From the NCBI GenBank assembly GCA_026417715.1, contig JAOACU010000044.1, forward strand, positions 1 to 8,320: a DNA stretch of 8,320 nt. Direction: 5' to 3'. Under the pieces are notes generated by a model, which was not told the origin of the DNA, did no database searches, and was given only the letters and a program-made list of their open reading frames with translations. Shown piece by piece: positions 7,173 to 8,320 of the stretch (position 1 is the first letter of the stretch; every line of letters starts with the position of its first letter). The DNA is from Anaerolineae bacterium (GTDB lineage Bacteria; Chloroflexota; Anaerolineae; UBA4142). A program made the position numbers and the translations under genes.

Positions 7173-8282
7173 ATGTCTCATTCATCCATCAAACGGATTG
7201 CGATTAGCACAGGGGGAGGCGATGCTCCGGGCCTGAACGCGGTCATTCGCGCGGTCGTGCTTGCCGCGCTCAGTCGCGGTTGGGAATGTTACGGCATTCG
7301 CGATGGCTACAACGGCTTGCTCTTGCCCGAACAGTACGTGGATGGCGGCTTGGTGCGCCTGACGCGCGAACGCGTACGCGGCATCACACATCTCGGCGGC
7401 ACAATCATCGGGACCACGAATCGCAATAGTCCACTCGAATATCCGATTGTGGACAAAGATGGGCGCGTGCAGTATGTAGATCGTTCGGACGAACTTGTAC
7501 GCAATTTTATGCTTCATCACATTGACGCGCTCATCACGGTCGGTGGCGATGGTTCGCTCGCGATCGCGAATGTCCTCGCGCAAAAAGGTCTACGCGTGAT
7601 TGGTGTTCCCAAAACGATTGACAACGATTTGGATCGCACGGTCGTCACCTTTGGTTTCGATACGGCGGTGGCGTTTGCGACTGAATGTTTGGATCGTTTG
7701 CACACGACAGCGGCATCGCACGGACGCGTGATGGTCGTGGAGGTGATGGGACGTTACGCGGGTTGGATTGCATTGCACGCGGGCGTGGCGGGTTCGGCCG
7801 ATGTGATTTTGATTCCAGAGATTCCGTACGATTTGAACAAGGTCATTGCCAAGATTCGCGAGCGCGAAGAGCGCGGTGCGAATTTCACGATTGTCGTTGT
7901 GGCTGAAGGGGCACGTCCCGTCGGTGGTGAGATAATCGTCAAAGAGAAAGCCATTGGACGCGCGGAGCGTCTGGGCGGTATCGGCGAGCGCATCGCTACC
8001 GATTTGCAAGCCCTGACCGGCAAAGAGACGCGCGTCGTCGTGCTGGGGCACTTGTTGCGTGGTGGTTCACCAACGGCACAGGATCGTTTAATCGCGTTGC
8101 GCTTTGGCGCGGCGGCAGTGCGCGCACTCGCCGAAGGACAATCCGGCATTATGGTCGCACTCGATCCACCGAATGTGAACTACGTGCCACTCGCCGAAGT
8201 CGCCGGACGAATGCGCGCCGTGCCGCTCGATTGCGATACGATGATGACCGCGCGCGATTTGGGAATTTGTTTTGGGGATTGA
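7173..8282 (+). CDS. pfkA: 6-phosphofructokinase, group-III-like
   Basis: This 369-residue cytoplasmic enzyme phosphorylates fructose 6-phosphate to fructose 1,6-bisphosphate in glycolysis. The nucleotide-binding start STGGGDAPGLNAVIRA lies at 12-27. GGDGS is at 124-128, the catalytic segment PKTIDND at 146-152 (Asp150 corresponds to the catalytic base, Asp127 in E. coli), MGRYAG at 192-197, and LGHLLRGGSP at 291-300 for substrate binding. Gly127 in GGDGS is the residue typical of ATP users (Gly104 in E. coli), where pyrophosphate users have Asp. The Lys of PKTIDND is typical of pyrophosphate enzymes and of the mixed group III, where E. coli PfkA has Gly. The donor is therefore probably ATP but not certain. 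The length fits group III better than the roughly 320-residue E. coli type. The gene stands alone with its own promoter after a terminator. Confidence 0.93.
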   Translation: MSHSSIKRIAISTGGGDAPGLNAVIRAVVLAALSRGWECYGIRDGYNGLLLPEQYVDGGLVRLTRERVRGITHLGGTIIGTTNRNSPLEYPIVDKDGRVQYVDRSDELVRNFMLHHIDALITVGGDGSLAIANVLAQKGLRVIGVPKTIDNDLDRTVVTFGFDTAVAFATECLDRLHTTAASHGRVMVVEVMGRYAGWIALHAGVAGSADVILIPEIPYDLNKVIAKIREREERGANFTIVVVAEGARPVGGEIIVKEKAIGRAERLGGIGERIATDLQALTGKETRVVVLGHLLRGGSPTAQDRLIALRFGAAAVRALAEGQSGIMVALDPPNVNYVPLAEVAGRMRAVPLDCDTMMTARDLGICFGD

Positions 8283-8320
8283 GTCGAATTCACAACCGCA
8301 ATACCCACTTTACAATCGTT
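8283..8320. other. Short tail after the phosphofructokinase gene
   Basis: Only 38 bases remain after the stop codon. I see no hairpin, no gene start and no repeat unit in them. The terminator of this gene, if there is one, lies outside the window. Confidence 0.4.

Overview
The window is a gene-dense, moderately GC-rich bacterial chromosome segment with every recognised gene on the + strand. I think it comes from a Chloroflexota bacterium, probably Anaerolineae-like. This is an inference from the Pro/Thr-rich 'TPTPT' linkers on exported proteins, a GldA/GldF/GldG plus DUF4340 gene set outside Bacteroidetes, a group-III-like phosphofructokinase, and short degenerate tandem repeats between genes. 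No 16S or other phylogenetic marker was available to test it.

Layout: (1) Bases 1-357 hold no convincing gene. They contain a possible promoter (27-56), several hairpins (97-122, 205-218, 225-244, 259-275) and a second promoter with an extended -10 (321-349) that ends almost on the GTG start of the next gene. (2) 358-1440 encodes a membrane-anchored M23-family peptidoglycan peptidase with a Pro/Thr linker and a C-terminal beta-sandwich-like domain. (3) 1435-1556 is a composite of degenerate 8-nt and 7-nt tandem repeats that runs from the stop codon of the peptidase to the ribosome binding site of the next gene. (4) 1563-3004 is a glutamyl-tRNA synthetase gene (gltX) broken by a one-base frameshift near 2682, so it reads as a 374-residue N-terminal part and a 102-residue C-terminal part. 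(5) 3064-3119 is an eight-unit degenerate heptamer array directly before the ribosome binding site of the next operon. (6) 3134-7035 is a tight four-gene operon: ABC ATPase (GldA-like), ABC-2 permease (GldF-like), GldG-like auxiliary membrane protein and a DUF4340 protein, with overlaps of 4 nt and 1 nt and a gap of 1 nt. It ends in a strong intrinsic terminator (7040-7076). (7) 7173-8282 is a 6-phosphofructokinase with its own extended -10 promoter.

The genes are mostly housekeeping (translation, glycolysis) and cell-envelope functions. The four-gene operon probably makes one membrane complex: ATPase and permease form the transporter, while the GldG-like and DUF4340 proteins present extracytoplasmic domains. 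Its substrate cannot be read from the sequence. I see no mobile element, CRISPR array, tRNA or rRNA, and no clear new defence or biosynthetic system. The most notable points are the gltX frameshift, the two phased repeat arrays whose last units run into Shine-Dalgarno sequences, and the apparently leaderless peptidase mRNA.
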